62,158 bases of DNA from Nitrospirillum amazonense. Its GTDB lineage: Bacteria; Pseudomonadota; Alphaproteobacteria; Azospirillales; Azospirillaceae. The stretch spans positions 1 through 62,158 of the forward strand of contig NZ_VITN01000030.1 in NCBI RefSeq assembly GCF_007828045.1. Direction: 5' to 3'. Numbering within the stretch: the stretch's first letter is position 1; every line of letters starts with the position of its first letter. The notes under the pieces were generated by a model that was not told the origin of the DNA, ran no database searches, and saw only the letters and a program-made list of their open reading frames with translations. The translations under genes and the position numbers were made by a program. Positions 62,072-62,158 of the stretch are shown one piece after another.

Positions 62072-62158
62072 ACTGTTGATAAATAAATGAATCAATGATT
62101 TTTTGCGGTTTGGGGATTCTCCGGCTGACACGGAGCTTATAGAATCGCCGGATGATTG
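62069..62158. mobile_element. Probable insertion-sequence terminus (partial)
   Basis: The sequence starts GGGACTGTTGATAAATAAAT, a form common at ends of IS5-like elements, and is noncoding and AT-rich at first (ATCAATGATTTTTT), then contains CTCCG..CGGAG and GATTCTCC..GAATCGCC-like repeats. It interrupts the PIN-toxin remnant. The transposase would lie beyond the window. The family is not certain. Confidence 0.45.

Overview
The window is about 62 kb of GC-rich chromosome (strong G/C bias at third codon positions, long antisense ORFs, frequent GTG/TTG starts). The gene content (pst genes beside an OprP-type porin, TamA/TamB, a ManD-type mannonate dehydratase, hydroxyproline catabolism, POT peptide transporters) suggests an alphaproteobacterium, probably Rhodospirillales/Azospirillaceae, perhaps a plant-associated genus such as Nitrospirillum or Azospirillum. 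The taxon is inference; no rRNA or other marker gene is present.

Layout. 1-122: the 5' end of a group II intron, inserted just behind the typA terminator. 152-9171: typA, then tamA-tamB on the other strand. 9351-12927: an AT-richer patch with a hemerythrin-like gene, then a LysE exporter and a ClC channel. 13023-19393: a phosphate block, pstSCAB on the minus strand and a phosphate-porin gene on the plus strand, each with a Pho-box array in the 712-bp gap between them. 19583-27895: a DUF1003 protein, a response regulator, a POT transporter, an unrecognised membrane protein, a TSUP transporter and rmuC.

28038-40319 is the most interesting region. It combines an exported GH127 beta-L-arabinofuranosidase translationally coupled to an exported DUF885 peptidase-like protein, a D-amino-acid (hydroxyproline) dehydrogenase, a DapA-family deaminase, a 4-hydroxyproline epimerase, an Xaa-Pro peptidase, a POT peptide transporter and a GntR/FCD regulator. 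I read it as a locus for using plant hydroxyproline-rich glycoprotein (extensin): strip Hyp-linked arabinose, cut and import the peptides, release Hyp and degrade it. A 16-bp motif, AT(C/T)G(G/T)ATAC(A/G)ATATCC, occurs in three promoters of this region and ties the sugar, peptide and Hyp genes into one regulon. Three copies of a palindromic intergenic repeat also lie only here.

40740-50330 is mixed: a 52-aa protein, a TetR/isochorismatase pair with twin operators, a flavin monooxygenase, a lipoprotein, two alpha/beta hydrolases, a chemoreceptor and a methyltransferase. 50400-58032 is a hexuronate/glycoside locus (GH2 enzyme, ACS-family MFS transporter, LacI, mannonate dehydratase, UxuR-like GntR) with two UxuR-like operator sites. 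58038-61859 holds a LysR regulator, a PNPOx-ferredoxin-reductase-ferredoxin fusion and a GST with a LysR-type box. The right edge is a PIN-toxin remnant cut by what looks like an IS end.
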